Part shown: positions 1 to 10,261 of the stretch, piece after piece
Layout: each line of letters opens with the position of its first letter
How positions within the stretch are numbered: the stretch's first letter is position 1
NCBI GenBank assembly: GCA_011947345.1
Contig: JAAVTG010000717.1
Coordinates: 62,001-126,000, forward strand
DNA: 64,000 nucleotides
Direction: 5' to 3'
DNA from: Phytophthora quininea
Lineage: Eukaryota > Oomycota > Peronosporomycetes > Peronosporales > Peronosporaceae
The notes under the pieces: model-generated
Told to the model about the DNA's origin: nothing
The model's input: the letters and a program-made list of their open reading frames with translations, nothing else
The model's database searches: none
Made by a program: the position numbers and the translations under genes

Positions 1-1563
1 TCTTGAACAGGAACCCCCACATGAGTCCGCCCATGTTGCCTCCCGCGCCGACAATTCCAGATGCCACGCCCGTGTGATCGGGACACACGTAAGGCACGAT
101 TCCGTACGTCGTGCCAGTCGAAGCTTGCGTGAAGAAGCCAAAAGCGACGAGACAGGGAATGCTCCATTCCACAGCTCGGATGTGGCTGTAAACATACAAC
201 AATAACGCCTGAGCTGTAAGGCAGACCAACTGCGCAGCTATCCTGCCTTTCATATCCCAGTGGCGGTTGCAGGCGTCCGTGATGTATCCGCCGACTGCAC
301 GCGCAAAAATGCACATGAGACCGAAGCAGGAAGAGATGAGGCTGGCCTTGGTTTGGGTCAGCAAGCGGCAATTGTCTTCATCTGTAATAGGGTCGCAGTT
401 CGATTTGGTGAAGTCCTCGTAGTAGTACAAGCTGAGCACATTATGCAGCTGGATCTCGACCCCGAAGCAGCACGCGTACTGGAAGGCCAAGATCCAAGTC
501 ACCGGCAGTCTGGCTACCGTGAAGAACCCGTGAACCATGTCGGCCTTGGGTCGGTCAGCCATGACGTGCGTCTTCTTCATCTCCATGTAATTTCCTTGCG
601 GGCAATCGTCCGAGAAGAGATACGTACAGAGCCCAACAACAATCATGAGTAGAGCTGGAACGAGCAGCGTAAATCTCCAGCCGTAGTTGTCTGAGATGGC
701 TCCGTTGATCGTCACGAGGTCGAAGACGAGCGGTGTGATCACGTACGTCGCTCCTGCGCCTAAATTCCCCCAACCTGCGGTGATCGCGTTCGCGCTACCG
801 ACGACCTCCTTGGAAAACATCGTGGACGTCCAGTACGTGGTGGACACGAAGGTACATCCAACCAATCCAATGAAGAAGCGGACGCACATGAAGCCAAAGT
901 AGTCGGTGGCCAATGCGGTAGACGCCACGGGCAGAGCTCCGAGCACCAGCAAAACAGCTTGGACGCTACGAGCGCCGTATCGGTCGCACAATGGCCCCAC
1001 AACGAGTCGTCCTAGCACTGTGCTAGCCAACGACATGATGTTCGAGTTGTCCACCTGCCCATCGGTCAGCTTCAATTGTTTCTTGATGGTCGGCAATAGC
1101 GGCGGGATCGAAAACCAGCCGTAGAACGCCACGAAGAACGATATCCACGCGAAATGGAACGCTCTCATGTGCGGTCGTTCGAAGCTGAAGAGACGAATTT
1201 CGGTCGCTTTGTCGGCCTGCAGCGGGTCTGTGAACAGAGCAAACGACGGTCGATTCGACGAGTTGACGCGGTGGTGATAGTCGTGTCGACGTTGAGACGA
1301 AGTGCTGGATGCGTTCTGGTAGATCGTGCTTTCAGGTTTGTTCTCGGGTAGCTCCAAGTCCACGACGGTGATGGTCCGAGTCCGTCCGGGTCGGTTCTGC
1401 GTCGCCCGGTAGCTGCCGAGCTCCTGCAGTGTAGCTGGGAACGGTTCATGTGCTGGGTGGTTGGAATTCCGGCGGCTATTGCCTCTTGGGGTGTTAGGAG
1501 TCTCCGGGTGCTGCTGAAGTCGTAGTCGAACAGCGGGGCTTGATGCCGCGCCATGTTTGACAT
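1..1563 (-). CDS. Nitrate/nitrite transporter (NRT2/NNP family), copy A, 3' end beyond window
   Basis: Major-facilitator protein predicted to import nitrate across the plasma membrane. From about position 1240 down to 1 the minus strand encodes the same membrane core as copies B and C: the DPLQADKATEIRLFSF segment, PPLLPTIKKQL, the inter-helix motif GPLCDRYGAR, and the nitrate signature AGWGNLGAG, running off the left edge at GAGGNMGG. The core frame has no ATG before the methionine at 1168. It stays open to about 1603, while an ATG at 1563 opens a different frame with a plausible cytosolic N-terminus. The two probably join by a one-base loss near 1430-1465; no GT-AG intron fits. Family assignment is firm, the N-terminus is not. 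Confidence 0.85.
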
Positions 1564-2045
1564 TCCTGGTCGACCTCACTTGCGAATGTGGTCTCCAAAA
1601 CGCTCAACTGGCTCATCGATGAAGACGTTGAGCTGAGGTCGGAGCGAAAGCCACAAAAACGTCGAAGAAAATAGCCCAACATGACCGGCAACACTCCACT
1701 CGAAGAAGCTTCGAACTGAACGCTATCGCCTCTAACGAAAGCTGAACGTGGCAGAAGCGAGTTTGTCCGGCAGCGTCTTGAGCAGACTGACCGAGTGAAA
1801 GCAGTATCCAGCTCAACAACGAACTCAGCTGGACACCACGGGGTCTTTAAAAACTTACGTGCACAACTTTCAACACGAAGTAAACTCAAGATAACAACGT
1901 GTTGAAATTTGTGCACATAAGCTGTTGATCTTAAAACGCTATCGGCCCAACGATGGCGTTTGATCGCCCTGAGAGTAAAACGAATCGATCTCTTATCATG
2001 CGAAACCATCGCACTCGTATGAAGTGATCTAATGCCATGGCCATC
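1564..2045. other. Intergenic, between nitrate transporters A and B
   Basis: About 480 bases between the 3' end of copy B and the 5' end of copy A, both on the minus strand. It would hold the promoter of copy A. No coding region was recognised. It contains the inverted repeat at 1854-1921 listed separately. Confidence 0.6.
1854..1921. repeat. Inverted repeat, 24-bp arms, 20-bp loop
   Basis: The left arm (1854-1877, CTTACGTGCACAACTTTCAA...) and the reverse complement of the right arm (1898-1921) agree at 22 of 24 positions, separated by 20 bases. It lies about 290 bp upstream of the putative ATG of nitrate transporter A. It could be a regulatory palindrome or a tiny MITE or foldback element. 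A weak flanking direct repeat (TCTTTAAAA versus TCTTAAAA) is present but inexact. Confidence 0.75.
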
Positions 2046-3617
2046 TTAGTTACAAATAGCCGGCATCTGCTGCTTCGCAATTGACTGCTCTTCATCGCCC
2101 GATATACACGATGTTTGCCCAACAGAGTTCATTTTACTCCACAAGGAAAGCTCGCCGTTGACATGGATACCTATGGACGAGAGTGCAGCTGCCACGACAA
2201 AAATGCTGAGGTACTCGAACGATCTCGGTCGATCGCCGACGCCTTTAAACAGGAACGCCCAGGCCAACGCGCCAACGTTTCCGCCAGCTCCAACAAAGCC
2301 CGATACAGCTCCAGTATAATCTGGTAGAACGTACGGCACAATAGCGTACGTGCTACCAGTGCAGCCTTGCACGAAGATACCAAAGAAAATCAACAGCGGG
2401 ATGCTGCTGGACAAGCTCGTGACCCTGCTGTAGCCGTACAAGAAAACCGCTTGGCCAGCGAAGCAGACAAACTGCACAGCGATTCGGCCCTTCATAGCGT
2501 AGCGCTGGTTTGCAACGTCCGACAAGTACCCGCCGAGTGCTCGCGCGAAGATGCACATGATGCCAAAGAGTGATGAAATGAGCGTGGCGCTGCTTTGCGT
2601 CAGTTGTCGACACGAATTGGCGTCTGAATTCGGATCGCAGTCTGCGTCGACGAAATCTTCGTAGTAGAATAAACTCAAGACGTTGTGGACCTGTAGCTCG
2701 ACGCCGAAGGAGCAGGCGTACTGGAACGCTAGAATCCAAGACACGGGCATCTTACAGACTCGAATCATGCCTCCTTTTAAACCGCCTTTAGCCGTGTAGC
2801 TTGCCAGCTCGAAGGCATTGTTCTTGCGGAGGTTTTTGTACTGCCCTTGAGGACAGTCGTCCGAGTTGAAATACAGCGCGATGCCAACCACCACCATGAA
2901 GAGAGCGGGGAACAGGAGAGCGACACGCCACCCCATGTTGTCCGACAGAGCTCCGCCCACCGTCACAAGGTTGAAGATCTGCGGGGTCACCAGCGTCGTC
3001 ACTCCAGCTCCGAGATTGCCCCACCCAGCAGCAAGAGCATTGGCACTGCCCACCACCTCCTTCGAGAACATGACCGACGTCCAGTACGTCGTGGCAATGA
3101 ACGAGCACCCGACCAGACCGATGAAGAACCGAGCCAACATCAGCCCCGTGTAGTTCGTCACCAGCGCCGCCGACGCCACGGGGATGGCGCCGACAACAAG
3201 CAGCACGGCCTGCACCGTTCGAGCGCCGTAGCGATCACACATGGGGCCACCCACCGCTCGACCGAGGATGGTGCTCGCGACCGACACGATGTTGGAGTTG
3301 GAGACCTGGTCGGCCGTGAGTCCGAGCTGCTTCTTGATGGTGGGCATCAATGGAGGCACCGAGAACCACCCGAAGAAGGCGAAGAAGAAGGAGAGCCACG
3401 CGTAGTGGAAGGCTCGCATGTGCGGTCTGGCGACGCTCAGCAGCTTGATCTCCACGGCCTTGTCGTCTTGCAGTGGGTCGGTTCGCAGCGGGAACATGGT
3501 GCGGCGTCGGTGGACGTCGACCGCATTGAGCTGTGGCGGGGTCCTGTAGGAATTCAACGGCGACGCGTTCTCCGGGCTGTCGATGGAGAACTCGACGGTC
3601 TCGTGCGGAATTGTCAT
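2046..3617 (-). CDS. Nitrate/nitrite transporter (NRT2/NNP family), copy B
   Basis: Intact 523-residue MFS protein starting at the first in-frame ATG (3617). A cytosolic N-terminus of about 65 residues precedes twelve predicted membrane helices. Visible family marks are GGPMCDRYGAR (about 123-133), the first nitrate signature AGWGNLG (about 197-203) and the second, GAGGNVGA, late in the protein. The NNP family moves nitrate or nitrite with protons at the plasma membrane; substrate choice cannot be read from the sequence. It lies head-to-head with copy C (573 bp apart) and in tandem with copy A, so the three are a local expansion. No intron is needed. It is the only copy of the three with an unbroken frame. 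Confidence 0.92.
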   Translation of the reverse strand: MTIPHETVEFSIDSPENASPLNSYRTPPQLNAVDVHRRRTMFPLRTDPLQDDKAVEIKLLSVARPHMRAFHYAWLSFFFAFFGWFSVPPLMPTIKKQLGLTADQVSNSNIVSVASTILGRAVGGPMCDRYGARTVQAVLLVVGAIPVASAALVTNYTGLMLARFFIGLVGCSFIATTYWTSVMFSKEVVGSANALAAGWGNLGAGVTTLVTPQIFNLVTVGGALSDNMGWRVALLFPALFMVVVGIALYFNSDDCPQGQYKNLRKNNAFELASYTAKGGLKGGMIRVCKMPVSWILAFQYACSFGVELQVHNVLSLFYYEDFVDADCDPNSDANSCRQLTQSSATLISSLFGIMCIFARALGGYLSDVANQRYAMKGRIAVQFVCFAGQAVFLYGYSRVTSLSSSIPLLIFFGIFVQGCTGSTYAIVPYVLPDYTGAVSGFVGAGGNVGALAWAFLFKGVGDRPRSFEYLSIFVVAAALSSIGIHVNGELSLWSKMNSVGQTSCISGDEEQSIAKQQMPAICN

Positions 3618-4190
3618 CGCGACGCGGACTGCTATCAGGGACGATGGTGAGGTCGAATGGAGACCAATGAAGTGCACAGCAGGCTGCAGCTCTTTACTAC
3701 ACGACGGTGGCGGCAAGCAGGATATCAAGCAGCAAGGAGTGAGGCCGACCGATGCAAGACTGCTGACTTCTTCTGGGTCCGAACGTTTATGCGGTACCTA
3801 CATGAGCGCTCTCCAATCACCTGAGTGTCACGCTTGACTCGATGCAAGACGCCGCTGCTCGCTGTCAATGCGGACGCCATGCAATGGGATCGACGATAGT
3901 CGAGCAGGCCTGTCGGTGGCGTACAAACGACTGCTTCAGGTGAGATACCGCGACAGGCTCGCTTCCTCCTCCGACGCCGTGGTGCTCGTGTTGAGCTCTC
4001 ATTGATCATCGCAACGATTTCACGCTGTGCACCCGTGCTGCGTTGCCTAAGCACGGAGCTGTACGGGTTGCGGCGGTCTCCATCTCCTCAGAGCGAGTGC
4101 GGTGCCGTCTCGAGCTGGCCTCCAGACAGCCCAATCGCGGTTACAGTTTGCCACTTCTACTTTTGCCGTCCAAGCCGCAGCTGAGTGACC
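3618..4190. promoter_or_regulatory. Divergent promoter region between nitrate transporters B and C
   Basis: These 573 bases separate two head-to-head transporter starts and must hold both promoters. An 11-bp direct repeat CGATGCAAGAC occurs at 3750-3760 and 3840-3850. A CTCATTGATCATCGC stretch near 3997 loosely resembles the oomycete initiator (TCATTYY...). No coding region is convincing. No specific regulator site can be assigned. Confidence 0.45.
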
Positions 4191-5821
4191 ATGTCGAAGG
4201 CGCCACGTCCGTTGATTGACTTGGGGTTCCCCATCACGAACCGGTCGAACTTGGTAGCGGAGACGCCGAGACCGCCGCCATTGGACCTTGGGGTCTCCAA
4301 CATGGCGATCGGGGGCAACGCCAAGACCACCCCGTACCAAGGCATGACCAGCAGCGACCCGTACCGTCAAATCCCAGTGCTGCAGTCGGTGCGAGATCGC
4401 CGACTGTCGTTCGACATCGCCACTGACCCGCATCAAGGTGATAAGGCAACGGAAATTCGTCTTTTCAGCTTCGCAAGGCCACACATGAGAGCGTTCCACT
4501 ACTCGTGGATGTCCTTCTTCATCGCCTTCTTCGGCTGGTTCTCGATCCCACCGCTCATGCCGACCATCAAGAAGCAGCTCAACCTCACCGAGGACCAGGT
4601 CTCCAACTCGAACATTGTGGCGCTGTCTAGTACAATCATCGGCCGGTTGATCGTCGGCCCTTTGTGTGATCGATATGGAGCTCGAACCGTGCAAGCGGTG
4701 CTGTTGGTGGTGGGAGCGATCCCGGTAGCCTCTGCAGCATTGGTGACGAGCTACACGGGGCTGATGATCGTGCGGTTCTTCATCGCACTCGTGGGCTGCA
4801 CGTTCGTCGCCTCGGCGTATTGGACGTCGACGATGTTTTCACACGAAGTGGTGGGCAGCGCCAACGCCATTTCGTGCGGATGGGGCAACTTGGGCGCCGG
4901 CGTCACGTACTTGGTGACGCCGCTTATCTTCGACCTCATCACTATCAATAATTCAATCTCTGACTACTACGGCTGGCGGATCGCGCTGCTGCTTCCTGCC
5001 GTGCTGATGGTCGTGATTGGCATCTGCACGTACATGTTCTCGGACGACTGTCCTCAGGGCAACTACGTCGACCTCAAACGCAACAACGTCATGGCGGACC
5101 GAGCCAAATCCGAGCTGTACTACGGATTCATGGCCGTCGCGAAGCAGCCGGTAACTTGGCTCCTCGCGTTCCAATACGGCTGTTGCTTCGGGGTCGAGTT
5201 GCAAGTACACAACGTGCTGAGTCTCTACTACTACGAGGACTTCAAAGTGGACGGATGCGACGCTGCAACTGATGCTAACGGGTGTCGTCTACTGACGCAG
5301 ACCAAGGCCAGCACCATTTCGTCGTGCTTCGGACTCATGTGCATCTTCGCACGAGCTGCTGGCGGCTACGTGTCGGACGTAGCAAACCGCCAGCACGACA
5401 TGAAAGGCCGTATCTCGGTGCAGTTGCTGTGCTTGGCATTCCAAGCAATGTCCTCTTCTTGTACAGCCAAATTCGCGACTTGGCATGGAGTGTGATCTGT
5501 CTCGTCGTCTTCGGCTTCTTCGCTCAAGCGGCGACTGGCACCACGTACGGGATCGTTCCCTATGTGTGCCCCGAACACACGGGCGTGACGTCCGGCATCG
5601 TTGGTGCTGGAGGAAACATGGGTGGATTGGCATGGGGGTTCCTTTTCAGAGGAGTAGAAAGTCGAGCTACATCGTTCAAGTACCTCAGCTACTTCGTGGC
5701 GGCGTCTGCGGCCACGTCGACGTTGATTTCAATCCACGGTGAACGCTCGCTATTTTCTCGGAGAGGCCGAATCGAAAGGGAGCGCGGCTACATCTCCAAC
5801 GACGACACCAGCTCGTGGTGA
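4191..5821 (+). CDS. Nitrate/nitrite transporter (NRT2/NNP family), copy C, one frameshift
   Basis: Starts at ATG 4191; a GTG two codons upstream is not a eukaryotic start. The protein resembles copies A and B throughout: GPLCDRYGAR, CGWGNLGAGVT (first nitrate signature), and GAGGNMGGLAWG (second). The frame changes at about 5443-5450, inside the helix after VQLLCLAFQA; the rest continues one frame over from NVLFLYSQIRDLAWS to the TGA at 5819-5821. One missing base would give about 543 residues, close to copy B. The loss is either an assembly error or a recent inactivating deletion; good conservation on both sides favours the former. Expected role: proton-coupled nitrate uptake. Confidence 0.88.
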
Positions 5822-5930
5822 GACCGTTGTCGATCGATGATCTCCATTTCATTTTTGGTAGCGTTTTGAAATAGCTGAGCCACATTCCCATGAAATACAT
5901 GCGACGGTGGCGGTGTCCACCTTAGTTGGG

Positions 5931-5950
5931 ACTTCATTCCTGTTCAATCT
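5931..5950 (+). promoter_or_regulatory. Candidate oomycete initiator upstream of the glycosyltransferase
   Basis: CTTCATTCCTGTTCAATCTT lies just upstream of the ATG at 5957. It matches the first half of the oomycete initiator consensus (YCATTYY followed by an A/T-rich stretch) at a usual distance for these short 5' leaders. This is a pattern match only. Confidence 0.35.
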
Positions 5951-5956
5951 TCGGGA

Positions 5957-7746
5957 ATGACACAACTACCTCCCGGTCGTGTTTGTCACTGGCTGGGTCG
6001 ATTGTTAGCTTTCAGCATCGCCCTCAACGCCCTGCTACTGATCGAATATTGGTACGACCTGCATATCTCGAGCGACAATCAACAACAACACGTGCAGTTG
6101 TTTCGCGCCAACCTCGATGGTAGAGATGCAGAAGCTTTAGATCATCGTCAAGTGACTCCCACCAACCCCCACAGCCACACCGACCGAATCGAGGAAGACG
6201 CCACAGCAAATTCAAAGCAGGACCATCTTGAGCCGGAAGAAAATGAGACTCCATCACGCGAGACAGACCATCATCAAGACGACACGGAGACGAACGCTTC
6301 AAATCCGATTACTGCGGCCCCACCAACCGACCCAGTAAAGACCGAGAAGCCACCCACCACCATTTCTACTGCTGACAATTTGCTCAAAGAGTTTTATTCC
6401 AACGAAGGACCCTCGAAGTTTGGTATCCGCACTTCACTTGTCTTGGTTGGCGCCAAACCGGTGATTGCGTCCCTGATGGGCCTCGAGAAAAGACATTCGA
6501 TGGAGATTGCGATCTCATTATCGAGGCGGGCTTGTCTGGATACTGTCTGCTGCGCAACGACGACACTGGAGAGGAAGTACAAGCCATGCGAACCAGTTGT
6601 TCGTCTTTGAGACAAGGCGTCGTCTTCACCTGCCGAGAAGCTGCCGACTTTGCTCGAGTTTCCCCGCAGTTCGATGCCCTTATCAAAGCCACACCGCAAC
6701 AGACTTCATCACAAGTTGCTTCTGAACCCAGCAGAGGCATCTTGATGGCCATCTACCCCAAGCTTCTGCAGAGTGTGTACGCAACATTCGGTTGCTACGC
6801 TTTAACAATTGTTCGCTCCCCGTCGAGCTCTGGTATTTAGAGAGCGAGATGGGAACAAACCCGCTGAAAACTTCCAAGGTGCTGCAGTCGCTCGTACAGG
6901 ACCACGGTTCAGTTTCTCTTCACGGGATCGAAGGCAGCGCCACCACCGGCTTCAACTCGAAGATCGTCGCGTTAGCACACTCCAAACTGGACCAAGTTCT
7001 CTTTCTAGACGCAGACAACTCACCAGTCAGAGACCCGACGTATCTTTCACGACACCCGAGTTTGAGCAGACCGGGGCCATTTTTGGCCGGACTTTTGGTT
7101 TCCTGGACACACGATCTTCAACATTAAGCAGGAGTCGCTACTGTGGGAACTGGTGGGCACTCCGTACGTCAACATGTTCGAACAAGAAAGCGGCCAGCTC
7201 CTGGTCGACCGACGACGATCTACAACGGCCATCAAAGTGCTGCAGCTCATGGCGCTCCGAAAACCAGACTACTTTGAAGGCCTCAAGTTGGCGTACGGTG
7301 ATAAGGATCTCTTCCGCTTAGCGTGGCTCCGCACCAACACAACGTTCCATATGATCTCGACCCCGGCGGCTTCTGCTGGAATGCTGCGAGACGGTCGGTT
7401 CTGCGGTATGACAATGGTGCAGTACGATCCAAAGGGCGACGTGTTGTTTCTGCATCACAACGGTCGAAAGCTGATCGATGGCGTTGGCACTCGAGTGTGG
7501 ACGCACCTGCAGTCGTTCCTGGTGCCTGGGTACATGTCTGCCAGTCAAAAGTACGACTACATCACCAACAGCTACGTGGTGGACATCGAAGGCCACGACG
7601 ACTTGTTCCCTGAGGTCTCCATGTGCTACGGGGACAAGTACTTGACGTCGCCGTATTTCCAGCTCACCGATTGGGACCGATTCCCCTGGCACGATATTGA
7701 GGCTCGACTGCACGCTTTCGTGCAGGACGTGAGGCTATTGGAGTGA
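5957..7746 (+). CDS. Type II membrane glycosyltransferase, alpha-mannosyltransferase-like (GT71), several frameshifts
   Basis: The ATG at 5957 begins a short cytosolic tail, one membrane anchor (about residues 10-32) and an acidic, Thr/Pro-rich stem. The catalytic part then appears in pieces in all three frames: LGWRQTGDCVPDG, DCDLIIEAGLSGYCLLRN, LPVELWYLESEMG, GFNSKIVALAHS, QVLFLDADNSPV (the DxD-type metal and sugar-nucleotide site), VGTPYVNMFEQESGQLLVD, AYGDKDLFRLAW and FCGMTMVQYDPKG. This order matches MNN1-type alpha-1,3-mannosyltransferases of the Golgi. The frame changes four times, near 6405, 6780, 7048 and 7085, each explained by one missing base, mostly in T runs. With those, the length is about 597 residues, normal for the family. 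Likely role: extending mannose on secreted glycoproteins. Confidence 0.8.
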
Positions 7747-8195
7747 ATAGAATACGTTAACGACAAAATGAACCGATGAAAGGCCGAGTTGGCACACAGT
7801 TCCTGGCCTTCCCCCGCTTGCCAAGTCAACTTCCTTTACCTGTACAGCACGACAAAGAGCTTGTCCAGAAGCACGTTTTCTTGACATCGTTGTGCAAGCC
7901 TGCACGAAATCGTGCCGTATGTCCCCCAGCGGCAGATCGGAAACCGATCCACACCATTCAAATGCCTACGGTGTGGTCGGCCTGACAGCGCAGAGCTCTA
8001 GGAGGGCTCGAAGATGCCACATGGCCATGGGTGGACATGCAAACAGGAAAATAACATTATTAGTGATGTAGTGTTCGAAACCAAAGCGGAAAACACACTA
8101 CAACGAGACATCCATCCATCCAAGTAGACACTCCTGGCTTCCAGCACCTCGTGGAGAATCTCGTAGATACCATCCAAGTATTATCGGCAGCCCGT
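7747..8195. other. Intergenic, nothing recognised
   Basis: About 450 bases after the glycosyltransferase. No ORF resembling a known protein and no strong repeat were seen; a few TCCA repeats occur near 8110. Confidence 0.5.
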
Positions 8196-9059
8196 TCAGC
8201 TCCGTGGGAGTGGAGCTAGATCGCGAACATAGTTTGCTAGCGCAACGATGTCAATCGTTATCCGGGGATTTGGGAACGCAGCTGGCGGTTGTGGAGGAAG
8301 GCCGAGCACACACCTCGTGTCGAACGTAACGACATGCGCCTGCTGGTTGCGATGCCGAAGATCAAAAGCGTGACGAGTGGCTGGAGCACCAGGCAGAGGG
8401 TTGGGCGGAGTGGCTCCCACATCGTGCAGCTCGTACGATACGCGGTTCAACAGCTTGGACATCCTCAAGCAGAAGATGTACTCGACTCCAGGAAGACGAC
8501 GATACATTCCCAGCTTGCGATGGACCGAAGCTCAATGCTGACTGTACAAGACCTCGACGATCACAGTCGCCCACGCGGTGTAGGCGACGCCTTGCGGCAC
8601 TTGAGCCCCAATTCGAAGCAGCGGACGGAACTTGAGGTCCGCTGCCTGCAGCACGTTGGGACCGCCAGCAGCAACATTTCCCCGGATATCCCCAGCGCCA
8701 AGCGCACCCAGCACCGCCGGCCCAGGGAACTGATTGTTAATATAAAGGGCGGCAGCATCGTGTTGATCCGACGGATACTCCGTCACCCAGACACGGCCGT
8801 CGTCCTAGACCAAGTACCGCAGCTGGATGCCTGGAGGCCAAGTCTCCAACTCGGCTACGCGGTTCCACGCCTCCAGTGGTATGTCCTGCGCCACCAGAGC
8901 GGCCGCGTCTTCTTCTTCTTCGTCATCATCCTCGCGGTGACTGGCCCGGAGATCATCGAGGTTAAAAGCCGCCAATGCGCGGCGCAGTCGGTCGATGCCG
9001 CTTCTCACTTGCGTCGTCGCGTATCGTCGAGCCATGACAGTGGAAGACTGTCGCCGCAT
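8196..9059 (-). pseudogene. Dead gene with two in-frame stops; possible PD-(D/E)XK/Uma2-like nuclease
   Basis: One continuous minus-strand frame runs from ATG 9059 to the stop at 8196 but is cut by TAG at 8805-8807 and TGA at 8532-8534. Protein-like sequence continues in the same frame on both sides of each stop, so these are nonsense changes and not indels. It begins with an acidic DDDEEEED stretch. The core DDGRVWVTEYPSDQHDAA ... NVLQAADLKFRP ... ATVIVEVLYSQ has the D...[ADLKF]...[VEV] spacing I associate with Uma2/PD-(D/E)XK-type domains that are multicopy in oomycetes. That link is weak and from memory. The plus-strand ORF over the same region is a shadow. Confidence 0.6.
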
Positions 9060-10261
9060 CCCAACTAGTATGTTGAAGTTGTCCTGTGACGTGTGAACAC
9101 TAGGATAAAGTAGGCACCAATATGATTATGAGCCCCTATTGAAGCCTAGTCAAATGTGATCAAATGAATGCTACCTATATTTCTAACGGGGTATCAATGA
9201 CCTTGCTGTCGCGAGCGCCCCGCAGGCCCACGTGCGCCGTCAGCAGCACGTCACTAGAGATTTCCCGAGAGGCTAGGCAACAGCTGCGCGCGACCCGCCG
9301 CCGTGCGTGCGAGCGGCGCCAAAAGACCGCCCAGTGGACGAATGATCTACTGTTCGATATTCACCAGGCTGCTGCCTCCGTCACTAGCAGTCACTTTTAG
9401 TTTGGTGTGGTTGTCGGTAGCCCTCAGATAATTGCTATTGGCCTCATGCAAGGTTAGCGACTAACTGGCGTGGCTGGCTGAAATATTGGATCATAATGCT
9501 GCGGGCACAGCTCTGGCACCTGTAAAAGTATGCTCCGAGGTTTTGTCAGCAACGCCTTGGACGTCTTGGCGAAAGTGTTGGATGGTGTATCGTCTCGCTT
9601 CGGCTTGTCCTCGAACTTCAAACACTCGTCGTTTATTTCACTGTCACAGAACTTGTGTGTGTGAAATCGAGCGGACGACTAAGTGCAGTTCGACTACGCG
9701 GTTGCATCCGATACTGCTGAGATCTTGGAGGCCAGAACTCGAGAGGATACCCACAGAGACTCGAAGGTTTTGCTAATAATGCGAAGGAAGAGCGACTAGA
9801 TCTCGGTGACAAAGATTATAGTGGACCACTGCTGAGAACGGCGATACTGCCAGACAACTCCAAGCAGCGCTTACGCTGCTCAATTCAACCCAAGTCCTTG
9901 CCGATACAAAATGCACAAACTGCAGCAGAACGAAGACAAGTTGTCGAGGTTCATCCGGCCGTTCGAGCTTGGCCAGCCAGTCATTGGTGCGAGACACCGA
10001 AAGATATAGCAACAAATCTCGGTGGTCGACAGCATAGTAACTGCGTCACGTCACACCACGTTCTATCACGTCAACATCATTCCAGCTTCACCAAACATCG
10101 CTAGCAAGGCAAAGGACCACCCAGCGACAAACAGACACCGATCCAACCGCAACAACTCCACAGGAAAGCATGAATTGTACTACAGAAAATAAACTATTCG
10201 CTTGCATTACACTAAGCGAATCGACGTTCCTACCGAAAGCCTCAATCTTACATACAGAAAA
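9060..10261. other. Intergenic, about 1.2 kb, no gene recognised
   Basis: Several short ORFs exist (for example a 44-codon ATG ORF beginning near 9531), but none shows family similarity, signal peptide or conserved context. The end of this stretch is the 3' flank of sugar transporter 1. Confidence 0.5.

Noticed and set aside
2847..3650. 267-codon plus-strand ORF
   Set aside because: Shadow of nitrate transporter B; His/Arg-rich composition typical of antisense GC-rich codons.
2046..3728. Longer start (3728) for nitrate transporter B
   Set aside because: The codon is TTG; the first in-frame ATG is 3617. The same reasoning was applied to other TTG/GTG starts.
8289..9068. 259-codon plus-strand ORF
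   Set aside because: Antisense to the dead nuclease-like gene; the minus strand carries coherent protein sequence, this strand does not.
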